A DNA stretch of 64,000 nucleotides, taken from the NCBI GenBank assembly GCA_028564675.1, contig JAOVVO010000024.1, forward strand, positions 62,001 through 126,000, read 5' to 3'. Position numbers and translations under genes: made by a program. Position 1 is the stretch's first letter. Each line of letters opens with the position of its first letter. Below, piece after piece: positions 1 to 11,400 of the stretch. Under the pieces are notes generated by a model, which was given only the letters and a program-made list of their open reading frames with translations, did not search any database and was not told the origin of the DNA. The stretch comes from Onchocerca lupi. Taxonomy: Eukaryota > Nematoda > Chromadorea > Rhabditida > Onchocercidae.

Positions 1-48
1 ACAACGAAGTTGTCAGTGTCAATATTTCTCATTTTTAGATTTTTTCAG

Positions 49-3000
49 ACAGTGGGAGAAGCCGACACATCCTCTCTTTGTGTTACATACGGGAAATACC
101 TTTTACCAAAAGTAGCAGTTCGTTCAAGAGCCTATAGTAGCAATCTTCGCACACCTTGTGTACTGTCTTCATTGCTCGATCATTGTGAGAATGCTGAATT
201 GTTCGAAATCAGTAATCACGTTGTTCAAGAACTTTTGCTTGCAGTTGATTTAGGATCACAGGTATATTTTCTTCAAATTTTGAATCCTATCTGAATTTTT
301 TTAAAAAAACATATTACACATATGTTTGAAATATGTCGATCCAATTGTGTTTCAGGAATGGCTAATTCTGATTCTCAAGGCTCTGCTTAGTTTTGGAATG
401 GCTATTGGGAAATGGTTTCCTGATATCAGGCCTCAAGAAATTGAATACAGTGAGGATAATCCAGATAAGAAAGCTCCAAAACCTGGCTTTGTTGAATCTG
501 TAAACAGTATTTTGAAGAGGTATGTCGTAAAACTTGGTCCAAGCTTTGCAAGGACTAAGGAAAATCTGATTCCATCGCGATGATTGATTCGAACTGAATT
601 AGGTCAAAGAAGTAGTTAGCACCGATTAGTATGTCGGGTTTTTTCCAATATCCATCTCTGCTATCCAGTTCTTTCTGTACCATCGCCGGTAGATTGTTGT
701 AGTTAGCCTTAATTATCCGTAGTTCATTTGTTTAGTGATCTACTGCATAGGCTTCAACGGTTATAATTCTAGGTTCGAGAGTCTTTATCTCGAATTTTAC
801 TGTCGTGGAAGAATATGATTTCGAATTTTTATTCCCGAATGTGACGATCGTTATCATTTCTTCCTTTGTTCGTTCTAGCTTCAGTCGGTCTGCTAAGCCC
901 TGTGATATGAAAGACATTTGCGCACCATTGTTGAAGAATGTCATAATCCTTTCGGTCGTTTCTGGCATGTTTGGCTTGGATACTGTGACTTCATTACATA
1001 AAAGCAGGACTTCTTTTTCGTCCGAGTCAATTTCTTGTGTTATTGGATTAGCTACGATGGCGTTTGATTGTTGCCCTTTTGATTCCTTGGTTTGCAAACC
1101 ATATTTGATGCAACACAATGCTGTATTATGCGGACTCTTGCAGTGGAAACACGATCGTTTCCTCAAGTTGCAATTTTCAGCTGTATGTCCCAGTTTTAAA
1201 CAGTTGAGACATGCCTTGATTTTTGCCAGATACTCCATACATTGTTTGAACGTAGAGTAATTCCGGCATTCATTGTCCCTGTCCTCGTTGCAGAATCCAC
1301 ATGGTCTTTTGCCTTTATTGGGTTTCTTCAGATCTGCGGTCGATTTAGGACCATTTGCCTCAGTTTTCTTCGTAATAGCTAAGGCTGATGTCTCTCGTAG
1401 AGATTTGTAAGGAGTTTTTGGTTTTCGTTCTGTTGAATCTCTTTCTTTGTTGGAGATTTGGTTTCTGGTCACTTCTTCATTTCGTTGGACCAATTCTGCC
1501 AGAAAAAGTTGGCGAGATTGTACCAACTATATTCTTTTTTCCTTTTTTGATTGATATACTCTATCTAGTATCCAACCTGGTAATTTATTTTCAGTAAGAA
1601 TTTCGATACTGGAATGCTCCAAGTTCTCGCCTGATGCTTCCAGTTGTCGAAGAACTCTTTCAACCGCTTCAATAGTTGCTTTCCATTCTCTATCGTTCCT
1701 TTTGATAGACTGAAGCTCGTTGTATAGAGACTTTTTGATTGTGTTTGGTTGGCCGAACTTCTCAGTCAGTACATTCCTTATGACGTCGTAATTTTCTGGG
1801 GCGATATCATAACCCCTAACGGCCATTAGAGCATCTCCTTTCAGACACGACATCAGGTAATTAAGCTTCTGGATATCGGGAATGTCTTGGAGATGTACCG
1901 CTGCACTAAAACTACTCCAGAATTCTCTCCAGAGTTTGGGGTCGCCACTTAATGTTGGTAGCGGCAGCTGCGGTAGGTTCACAGTCGCTCGAACTGCTCG
2001 AGATACCTCCCCTTGAGAGACTGGTTCTTCGGCGTTGACTTCGCTCAGTTGTTGGACAGCTAGTTGGAAGTCGTCCATATACATCTCTAAGGTAATTTTT
2101 GCTTCTTTTCCCCTATTAATTAGCTTTAGAATACCTGTTTCATCCTCGACCAATTTGGCGTATTTCGGTTCTTCTTCTTTCCGTTGAATTGGAAGTGTTG
2201 TTTTTTGTATGAGTTCCAACCAACTTTTGTCGAGTGATTCCAGCGTGTTAGAAGTCGAGTCGCTTCGTTTTTTTGACGATTCTGCCCTTTACTTCATGAT
2301 ACCGCCTTAGTTCTCGTGAGAGATTGGGATCCGGTGTCAGATCAATGATCTTGACCTCTTCGAGAAGTTTGACTAAGTTCTCTTTAGTCGGTTGTGCCGC
2401 TGAATTTAGACTGGAAGACATACCTCACCCCGGGCACCAGATAATGTCGTAAAACTTGGTCTGTTGATGAGGGTGCTTCACGACACTAACTAATTTGAAT
2501 ATTTTATTGGGTAGAGTATGTCTATTACAACACGTGAGGTGTCGTCCAGTATTAGCTGACACAACACACAATAAGTAACAAATATGTAAGGATAACGTAT
2601 AAAAATTAGAAAGAAAAAAGGCAGATGGCGGTTTGGGGTAGTTGAGTAAACGTCTTCCAGTTGATTGTAACTGATGATTTCGGATCATCGGCTGCCGCTT
2701 ATATTCCGTTTTCGTCCACTCCTGGCGTTCTCTGGGTGTCAAAGATCCGAGACGAGGTCTCATCAATCAAGCGAGTGCCGACTTTGATGATTGCCTCATT
2801 TGCCGCTGTTGATGAGTTTGGCCTGGAGACCGGGTAGTCTAAAACTCCGTATTGGAGGTCATTAATACACTTGCAAAAAAGAAATTCGAGACATTATCAA
2901 TCAAAATCGAATAGTTTAGAGTTTCAAATAATGTCGAAATCACATTTGAATTTTAGTTTATTACAACATTGTAATCAATCATCTCATTTCTCAACAATTT

Positions 3001-4706
3001 TAACTGACATTCACTATATTTAACTTTTTACGGAATAAAATGAGCAAGGAAAAGATAGAATTATTTTAATTACACTAATATGAATCACCTTTTATTCGGT
3101 TATTCCGACAAGGTATGTTTATTTATTTATTATTTTAATTAATATTTTGAAAATTAGATGCATGTTATTTGGTGTGTATAATATAAATTGAAAACATTAT
3201 GATGAAATTTTTCCACTTGAAAATTTTTAATTTTCTAGAACGAAGCATCTTCTCTTTTCTTCTCACATACCAATCCGCTTGTTGGTTCTGCAAATCTTGG
3301 ATGTATGTCTGAAAGATTTAAAATTTTTTCCGGATGATCATCTACCGATGATTCATCAGAATTGGTTAGCAGTTTTGGATTGTCTTCAGGAGAAAAACTT
3401 AAGTGTACGACTGGCTGGATTTAAGGTTATTGCTTTGAAAATTCCGGTTTATTGTTCTGGTTTATTGCTACAATGATATATGAACATTGAAAGATATGAT
3501 TTATGAATCATGAGAAAAGGAATTCTGGTTTCTAATATCGAAACTTCATTCAGAAATATTACTCATCATTCGTTTTAACTTCATTCAGAAATTTGTTCAT
3601 CATTCATTTTTTAAGTTCATTTACTTTTACTTCATTTTAGATATTATTGATGTTATATGTTTTCTTTACTGCTTTCTTTATTTCTTGGTTCTGCTTTTCA
3701 GTCCACATTAAATTTTTATTTTGCAATCTCGTTATCTTTATAATAGCGAAGTTCTTCATAATTTAAGAAATTTTAATTATGCCTTTTTTGTATTCAAGCT
3801 GAATATTCACATTATATAAACAATTTTTAGTACCATTTACTTTTTTTTTTTTTATTTCAGCATGATTTTATTTTATAGGTTGTTGTAACGATGTGTGAAC
3901 TTTCTGGCAGTTTCTGTTACCGTCGTTTTATTCCTCGAGTATGGCCATCAATTCGTAAGTTCATGCTTGAACAAAGTGCTACAAGTGCCAATGCTCAAGG
4001 AGCTTATTTTCATTCAGCTGCTTATAAATTTCAACAATTTGTTCTGGAAAAGTAAGTACTATGAATTTTCCGGGCATATTTACTGCAGTATTTTCTAATT
4101 CTGATGTAAAAATGAGAAGCGAGAAAAGACTTTTGAATGTTTAGATTAAGATCAGTGACAAAGTTGTCAACTTCCGTTCTTATGCGTAAGAATCATTAGA
4201 TTACTTCGAGTTCAGTGAATCGCGTTTTGACAGTTATCAGCAAGTTTTTTAGAAGACATTCTAGCTTGAATGTCGAGTTGTTATCAAAGTTTTTGAAAAA
4301 CAGCATAAGGCCAACAAGATTTCTGGCATCATTCAGATAGAAAGTCGGTTTTATTAAATCTTTGGCTTCCAATATTTTTTCATCGTTTTTTATTCAGGAT
4401 TAGAGAAAATATAATTATTTTTAGGCTATTTTTTTCGAATTCGTTTTCTTTAAGATAATCGTAAAATACATATGAAATTTATAATACACATGAAGTTTAT
4501 TTAAAAAACTTTGTTTTAGCTTGGACGTTGTTTTTCATTGCATCGAAGCGCGTAGTGCAGATTGGAGAAGTGTTGTAGAAATGGCCAAAGCATATTGCGA
4601 CGTTTCACAGCCTAAAATTTTACAAAATGCGTCAAATAGTTTGCTTTCTACGTGTGAAACGGAATTAAAGAAAACCGATGATGAATCGGAAATGTGGTCG
4701 ATATGA
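49..4706 (+). CDS. TTI1: TTI1 (Tel2-interacting protein 1) homologue, C-terminal part
   Basis: Five exons join in frame: 49-261, 356-519, 3239-3425, 3879-4051 and 4520-4706 (stop), about 307 residues; the 5' part lies outside the window. TTI1 is a HEAT-repeat protein of the TTT complex (TELO2-TTI1-TTI2) that matures PIK kinases such as mTOR, ATM and ATR with HSP90. The match rests on the C-terminal pattern: VLQILDVC, then LPMIHQNW, then FKVVVTMCELSGSFCYRRF followed by PRVWPSI, like the family's LLPMVH.LWP and GDFLRSRF.KDVWP blocks. The intron 520-3238 contains a retrotransposon, but phases (2 into 2) match across it, so the gene looks intact. A polyadenylation signal AATAAA lies near 4757. 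The family call rests on memory of human TTI1, without an alignment. Confidence 0.8.
542..1526 (-). pseudogene. BEL/Pao zinc-knuckle region and decayed aspartic protease
   Basis: The open frame 732-1526 has cysteine/histidine knuckles (CGFCNEDRDNECRNY, CLNCLKLGHTAENC and CFHCKSPHNTALC) followed by a DUF1758-type retropepsin start. The catalytic block reads MTFFNNGAQMSFI where the family has D[ST]GAQ, so the active-site aspartate is Asn. A TAA stop at about 732 then breaks the frame, although protease-like sequence (KPDILIGANYFFDL) continues to about 545. Catalytic loss and premature stop both mark a dead copy. Confidence 0.75.
1527..2421 (-). pseudogene. BEL/Pao gag, frameshifted
   Basis: An ATG at 2421 opens a Gag-like frame that runs into a stop near 2233. 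A second frame, open to 1527, continues the same protein. The break is in a run of seven A (minus strand) near 2257-2263, where one base too many shifts the frame. The second part has the retrotransposon Gag pattern of BEL elements (LPQLPLPTLSGDPKLWREFW, then FSAAVH and LNYL..CLKGDA). No intact Gag can be made from this copy. Whether the extra A is genuine or a sequencing error cannot be told here. Confidence 0.8.
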
Positions 4707-6005
4707 AATATTAATAATATTGTGATAACTTGAAATTGCTACCAATTGACAATCTAATAAAAACTAAATACACATTAAGATCTCTTTCTTCATTATACTT
4801 GATATTGTTATTTAATGTTAATAGTATTATGTAATTAAAGTCATTAGATGAAACAAAGTAATTGATTTGAATTAACCCGACTGTATTTCAATTATTTCAA
4901 TATAAACAAAATACATTCTACGTTATTGAAATAAATGAGCGAAATAAATACTTTAATCATTAACATTTTGAATTTCTCTTCGAAGGGTTGATTTTTGGTC
5001 AATTCGATCGACATTCTATAGGCTCATGTTACTGATTATCGGGCATTCTATTCTGGTATTGATCAAAAATTTTAAGATTTCCTAGTGAGTTACTATTGTC
5101 CAAGAATTGATTGCTCTTTACTAAAGGTCAGTAGGGAGGGAGAGCGTTATCAATGCAAAGTGTAATATAGCGGAAATTTCACTGAACAGAGAATAATCGG
5201 AAAAGAAGACGGGGGTTGATCAAGGTTAATTGCTGAAAAGGACAACAAGGACAAAGAAATAATATGATTTCTGAAATTGACAGGAAATGGATGAAGTAAT
5301 TCAAAGAGGATTGCGAGTTGCATGTATGGGAGAGAAATTGAAGTTTCGATTGTTGACACGAGGAAGTGTATGGAAAACTCTGCAGACAATAAATGTCTCA
5401 CTGGGAAGTAAATTTATCGTTGTCGTTTCATTTCTGAAAACGAACTACTTTTCTTGAGGAATGTTGGGTGAGTAATAAAACTGACTCATCTTATCTGTGT
5501 TCTGATTTTTAAAGATAATTACAGGATTGACTATTTGCTGATTAACACTCTGGTTGATTTCTGCCGTTTGTTAAATTTTTGAGATATGTTCTTGGTAATA
5601 TCTAGATTATTAGGCTCATTTCGGATGCATTATTTATTTGGAAATATGGTCCATAAAGACTAAAATAATCAATGATGCAAAATGCATATATTTGTAGGAG
5701 AATTTAGAATAATTTTCGATGAATGTTAGGTTTGTTTGCGATATAAATAGCTGATAATAGCTAGAAATAAATTGATAATTATGCAGAAATTTTATTATTC
5801 GTCTTTCATTCTGAACTTATCGTCGATAAGTGGAAAATTAGAAAGAATAGATTGCATAATTCGGATATGAGATATTTCATTATTACAAAAGATGCTGAGA
5901 CTCAACTAACTCTTCGATGCAGTAATCTTCTGAAGATTTTTCGGTTTTTACTTCGAAAGAATGGAAGTTGTCTTTGTTCTTAACATTGATTTCGCTTGTT
6001 TTTTA
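4707..6005. other. Intergenic, no clear gene
   Basis: This AT-rich stretch holds the TTI1 3' region and the upstream region of the next gene. A 57-codon open frame from ATG 5288 to about 5460 (+), preceded by a TTGACAG acceptor-like site, is the only coding-like piece. It has no recognised relative and no consistent partner exon, so it is not called as a gene. Confidence 0.4.
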
Positions 6006-6006
6006 G

Positions 6007-6041
6007 CGAGTTGCTGAAGAAAAAGAAGTAAAAGAGCTCGA
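6007..6041 (+). promoter_or_regulatory. Trans-splice acceptor and short leader
   Basis: TTTTTTAG at 5999-6006 ends 35 bases before the ATG at 6042, with no upstream coding exon visible. This is the arrangement expected for spliced-leader addition in nematodes. A short upstream cis exon cannot be excluded. Confidence 0.4.
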
Positions 6042-6785
6042 ATGGTTCTAAATTCATTTGCTTACCTTATTTTCGGACTAATACCAATATATGAAGCACA
6101 GCCTTACGTACAATGGATTGGAAATATTAACGAAGATTCTGGCATCAGACCTTTTGAAATTCTTCTATCTAAACTTTTTAAGATCACACAGGTTAATTTT
6201 GCAAAGTTTTGCTAGGAAAATGAAAACTGCGCGTTCTATTTCCGATTCATTGAGTGCTTTTATTTTGAATATTTCGAAGACTTGATAATTATGATTAGAA
6301 AAGATAATGATAATCACTGCAATTACAGAATCTATACGCAATCGATGACTCTATTACCAGTGAAGAGCAATTGAAAGTTCGCGAAGATTATAATACTATA
6401 GCCAGTGAGGTTCGATTTTTTTGTTTATCAACCTAAGTTATCGATGATATTTATTGATAAATAGTAGAATTCGACATTTTTTCTGGAGTTATCGATGATT
6501 ATATTATTGCTCCTTAGATTGTGAATGAAATTCAAAAGATTTTTATACTCGTTCTGTAGATTTTAAATTAGAACATCATAAACTTAATGATCAAGTTTTT
6601 GATTTTGAGATACTTTTCTCTCCTAATCCGATCAAAATTTCATTTTAACTTCCTGGAAATAAAAATTTCAGAGTTCTATAAGTTAATAAAAAATGCTCAT
6701 GTATGAACTAGCCAGTTATTATAGTTGTTGTTTAAAAGAGATAATTAAAGCCTCTGAATGGTATTACATCAATTAGTAGAAATAC

Positions 6786-6849
<64 letters not shown>

Positions 6850-7097
6850 GATAATTTTCTGATTTTTTGCCAGATTGCTTCTTATTCTTTTTTTCATTAC
6901 ACAAACATTTATCTGATTTAGCTTCACTTCTTGAGCTAATTTGCTTATCCTTTAAGGCGAAAGAATTTCTGGAACATATGACTTCTTTTCTGGGCAACGA
7001 TGATAAAGAGAACATCAACAGGGAATTCAGAAAAGGACGACCAACTTTTCATAAAGAAACTTTTACGATTGAGTCAGCTCATTCAATTTATAATTAA
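6042..7097 (+). CDS. Small putative secreted protein (123 aa), unrecognised
   Basis: Three exons with matching phase-0 borders: 6042-6191, 6329-6409 and 6957-7097 (stop TAA). The first 19 residues (MVLNSFAYLIFGLIPIYEA) form a plausible signal peptide with cleavage after EA. The mature part, about 104 residues, is acidic in the middle (DDSITSEEQLKVREDYNTIA) and likely helical, with no cysteines and no motif I know. The second intron carries a run of about 60 A at 6789-6848. It could be a nematode-specific secreted or excreted protein; the SXP/RAL-2 family was considered but no signature was seen. The exon structure is convincing, the function unknown. Confidence 0.55.
6789..6848 (+). repeat. 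Poly(A) homopolymer, about 60 bp
   Basis: An uninterrupted run of A lies within the last intron of the 6042-7097 gene, 108 bp before its acceptor. It may be the tail scar of a retroposed copy or simple slippage; no target duplication was seen. Confidence 0.9.
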
Positions 7098-8481
7098 ACT
7101 AACCAATACTTTCATTTCATAGCACTTTCGGAAAGTTTTCAGAATTTTCTATGTAATTTAAAATTTTAGTCAAACTATATTCACTCAGGTTGAGTATCTT
7201 CTCATGAAACTTCATCAATGAGAGCATCTTTATGTAGTACAGGGATTATGCTTTCATAAAATGCAGGATAATACTGATTTGATGTGCTTTGAGAAACTAA
7301 GAAAAAGCCCAGTGATAAAGAAATAAATTAAATTTTCATTTATTGGGACTGTTTTAAGTTATTGTTTCTTTGCCAAGTGAATAGAAATTCATTTCAAAAT
7401 TTTTCCCTCAACAACTTTATCAGAAGTCTGTCAGAAGAAAGTTGGAATCTGTTTTTAGCTTTTAGCTTTATTTGATAGCAAAGAGACTCAACTGACCAAA
7501 CATCTCATCTAGCATATAGTCTCTATGAAAAATTCCATTAAAATTTAAAAATGTTAATGAGAAAACATTCAACTCATTCACTACCATTCCTGATGGAAAT
7601 GAGCAAATAATGGAATAAACTGAATCGAATAATGATGGAATACACTATGATTCAGTGTATTCCAAATAATGAAATACTGAATTGTAGTGGAAACTCAACT
7701 TAATTCTTCTAGTGCTTGTGGACGATGCCCGCAAGCTTGTAGAATATATACTTCTTATCCTGATAACTCCAGATAGGTAAGATAGGCTGCAAGATAGCTT
7801 TTACTCATTGGATATCTGAGTTGAATTCATTTATAATATGAATGCTTATGCAGCATAGAAAGCTTTATGAAGCCGAATAAATTGCTACGGTATTTAGGTT
7901 GTCTTAGCTTTGACATAACGCGTCTTGTTGAAAATTTGGAGAGAAATATCTGACAATGGGAATAGCTCTTCTAAAAATGAATTAAAAACGACTAGCATAT
8001 CATTTGACGAAAAGTACTGTCGGCAATTGTTAAATAGATGATCAGTAATTGAAAAACAACAAATAATGTAAGAAATCAAATCTTCCGTGGCATTGAGCTA
8101 ACCTGTGAGGAAGAATAAGATATAGGCCCTTTACTGTTCTAGATCATATTTACATCAAGAAAATCAAATCTAGCCAAGACAGATCTGCTTTTTGAACTAT
8201 TCGATTCTTTAAACTATCAGATAAAGTAGATAATCATCTCAGCTGGGATATGCTTGAACTCCCAAGATATCAAAAAGAAATTGTGAAAATGCTAGAAGGC
8301 TAGAAAATCAAGAAATTGAGGCCAATGTTAAGTTACGGTTGAGGCAATTGATGGCATATTCGGAATGGGAAAGTTTTCCTAAAAGTATTTACAATCTGGC
8401 TGATAAACGGAGTATGCTAGATAGGAAATATGTGCAGTGGAATGAAAATCAAAAAATTTAAGATTTCTCTTTGGAAATAAC
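7098..8481 (+). pseudogene. Decayed coding-like sequence, unrecognised
   Basis: Several plus-strand stretches read like protein but are broken by stops and frame changes. About 7920-8034 contains NGNSSSKNELKTTSISFDEK. About 8120-8300 contains VDNHLSWDMLELPRYQKEIV. About 8250-8463 is a 70-codon frame with RLRQLMAYSEWESFPKSIYN, ended by TAA at 8461-8463. I could not connect them through splice sites or assign a family. They may be relics of a gene, a transposon or transferred endosymbiont DNA; alternatively, chance open frames. Confidence 0.3.
7636..7664. repeat. Perfect 11-bp hairpin
   Basis: TGGAATACACT, a 7-base loop, then AGTGTATTCCA. It lies in the decayed intergenic region and has no obvious role. 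Confidence 0.8.
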
Positions 8482-11400
8482 ATGATTTATGGAATCTATT
8501 TTACTATTTCCGAAATTTCAATATTCAGACAACATGTTTGTGTACGAGAGAAGAAAGTACCATTATTATGGAAAATTTCTGAATCAACGTGTACGTCGCA
8601 TAAGCGCGCAATGCGATGTATTAAAGGTGATGACAATGAAACTTTGGTACGAATCGTTGAATGTTGTGATGGATATTACACAACAGATATCAAGAAAGGA
8701 TGCATTCCATGTATTTACTTATCTTTCCATTGATTTTTTCAATCGATCCAGAACTTAATAGTATGAGGACTTATTTTCGGTACAGGATATTTGTCAAGCA
8801 ATACATTCATTTGACTTTTCACTGAATAAAGCTGAGATACCTATTGACATATCTTGAGATCGCTTTTCAGACGATACTCCAAAGAATTTGGATGAACTAT
8901 TAAACGGAAAGAATGTCTGTACAAACGGACTGGAATTAAAGAACACAAAATTTACAACTTTACTTATAGCAAGCAACGAATCTTGCCCAACGGTATAAGT
9001 TTGCAAATTAGTTAGGAGCATCTACTCATTTTTAAATTTTCTTCCTTCTCCTTGTCCTAATTTGAAATTATATTGAAAATCGTTCATGTTAAAGTTTGAG
9101 TCTTGAAAAAAGCTTGTAAATTTCGAAGAAAACTTACAAATTGAAAGGAAAATTTTCACTAATTTTAAAAATTTTTCATTTTCATTTATTTTTTTTTTTT
9201 TTTTTTTTTTTTTGCCTAGAAAGTTCTAAAAGGGTAAATGTGCAAAGAAAAATGCTATCTGTTATTTTTCTTAAATTAAAACTTTTTCTAACTTTTTCTA
9301 TTAAAACTTTTCGTTCTTCTATTCATTTTCATTCTACTGTTCAAGAAATATTTTATCTCTTCTTCTGAATTTTTAATCATTTATTGCAGTAAAAGTTTAA
9401 TGACATAATAACTTTTGAAGCTCTTTCAGTATCCCATTTCGCTCTGAAGTATTGATTTTGCAGAACGATACTGATAACAGAGACTGGGACGAGTATATCC
9501 TGGAACAACCATACCGTAGTTATGAATTATTGAATTCTCAGAAATTGCCGACACGTAAACCAGGAGTTTTTGTCATTGTGTCGACAAATTCGGAACGAAC
9601 AGGTTTAGATGACAAAGTAGATATAAATTACTTTATCTTCGGAGTAAATAAGTGATTTTTTTTATCAAATTTTTATCAATTTTAATTCATTATTTGAGTA
9701 ATTACAAAAGAATTCTTTCTCTGTATTCATCTTATTCATCTATTTGTTTTATTTCACCTTATTCAATTCAAGCTTAAATTTGAATTAAATTATCTCTGTA
9801 CGAATAATTTTTGTGGAATCCATTCACATACAATCCAAGATTAGAAAAATTCGAAGAGCCGGAGGAAGAATTTATTAAGATATCAGCTTTTTCTCTATTC
9901 CTTCTCTTTTTCTCAAATATTCCCAATCAAAGTCCTAAAATTTCAGCCTCTTCTGAACTGCATCAAAATAGCTGAGGAAGATTTGGAATGGAGAAATGGT
10001 ACAGTGCAACTGTTAATCGCACCGTTACCTCAGGCAACAAACCAAACACTCCTTGACATTATCGCAAATGATCCGGATCTCTCTGCTTTCAATTCTTGTA
10101 AGTTTTTGAATTTCAGCTTTTTTTTCTATCTCTTCATGTTTCAATTTTATTTTTTCTGGAAGTTCGTTTTAATTTAGAAAAAGTAAAAATCTAGTAAAAC
10201 AAAAATAGAATAACAAAATTGAAACATAAAATTTTAAAAATAAACGGATGAAATTTCTCATACCTATTAATGCTATTCAGTGTTAACTGATGATCTTCGG
10301 AAACGCCTTGCATCAAACAGCCTCATTTCCACCGTATTTGTTTTTAATAACGAAATATTTGCATCATTATCTCAATCGTTTCGAGCTCGTTTGCGTCAAA
10401 AGAAAGGATGCGCGAGAGGTATAACATGATATTTTTGTATATTATACAAATTTCTCAGACTAAATTTAAGATTAATTTCTAAATGTTTCTATAGAATTGA
10501 TCAAGGAACATATATATGATGGTATGTTATGCTCAGTATTGATGGAAGATGACATAAAATCTATTACTGGTATCAAGCATCGCTTTTATAAACTGGTGAG
10601 ATTTTGATTCTACTTACTTGTATTATTTGGCAAATGACTGCAAAATTAAGTTTTGTGCAACAATATCGCAAATTTTTCAAAATTTAATGAGATATGCAGT
10701 AATAAAATATCATAAACTGAGGAATACTGCAACTGATATTTAGCAAAATGTAAATAACACGGAATTAATTCGCCTGGATAATGGCCGGATTTTGGATACT
10801 GATCGAGTGGCTTCAAATGGTGTCATTCATATGATCGATGACGTAATACTTGCAGAACAATGTAAATTGGGCTTGATTTTTATTCCGTGTTAATTTCAAA
10901 TAGCTCTATTGAAGATCTCAAGATCGCGACATCTATTTTATGGAAATTAATCATTTATTCTGAAAGCTACTGTCATATATTTAGTAACTCTACTAATGGA
11001 TTGTGATGAGGACAATATTCGACTCGTAGTTTTTAGAATAGTCTTAGTTTACTAAAACAATAAGAGACAAGCTAATAACAATTAAAGAGTAAATTATTCA
11101 CTTTTTCATGTGTTTATTTTCCAAATTTTATAGTTGCTGTGGATTGGCGCGATCACTTAGAGTTTCCCGAACGAGAATTCCTGGAAATCGTTGAACGCAA
11201 TATTGGTTATGAAGATGAGCCAGTGGCCATATTTATACCACCCAGTGATTCTTTCCGGGTATGTGAACTTTTGGCTCTTGTTTTGCTTTAGTGGCCATCA
11301 GTATTTGTGAATGAATCCAAAATGTTTGCATTAAGTTTATTTCCATTCACCGCAACTACTTAATGAATTCCTTTTTCTATTTCTCTGCACTTCCTATTAT

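Larger units (their letters stand above)
522..2854 (-). mobile_element. Truncated BEL/Pao LTR retrotransposon
   Basis: The element lies antisense within a TTI1 intron. One LTR spans about 2444-2854, followed on the minus strand by a primer-binding-like TGGTGCCCGGGG at about 2429-2440. The far LTR is reduced to 18 bp: bases 522-539 equal 2444-2461. Between them lie gag and the start of pol only; protease is followed directly by the LTR stub, so reverse transcriptase, RNase H and integrase are deleted. GAGGT flanks both ends (517-521 and 2855-2859) and is the likely 5-bp target duplication. A TG...CA boundary would place the ends a base or more differently. The element is non-autonomous and dead. 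Confidence 0.85.

Noticed and set aside
805..1260. 151-codon plus-strand open frame
   Set aside because: It is the shadow of the retrotransposon coding strand on the opposite side, with poor composition.
6773..7018. Minus-strand frame with a long phenylalanine run
   Set aside because: Produced by the poly(A) tract; the true exon lies on the plus strand.
8489..8758. Alternative 89-codon frame over the first fasciclin exon
   Set aside because: The overlapping frame from 8482 has the EMI cysteine pattern and the right phase to the next exon.
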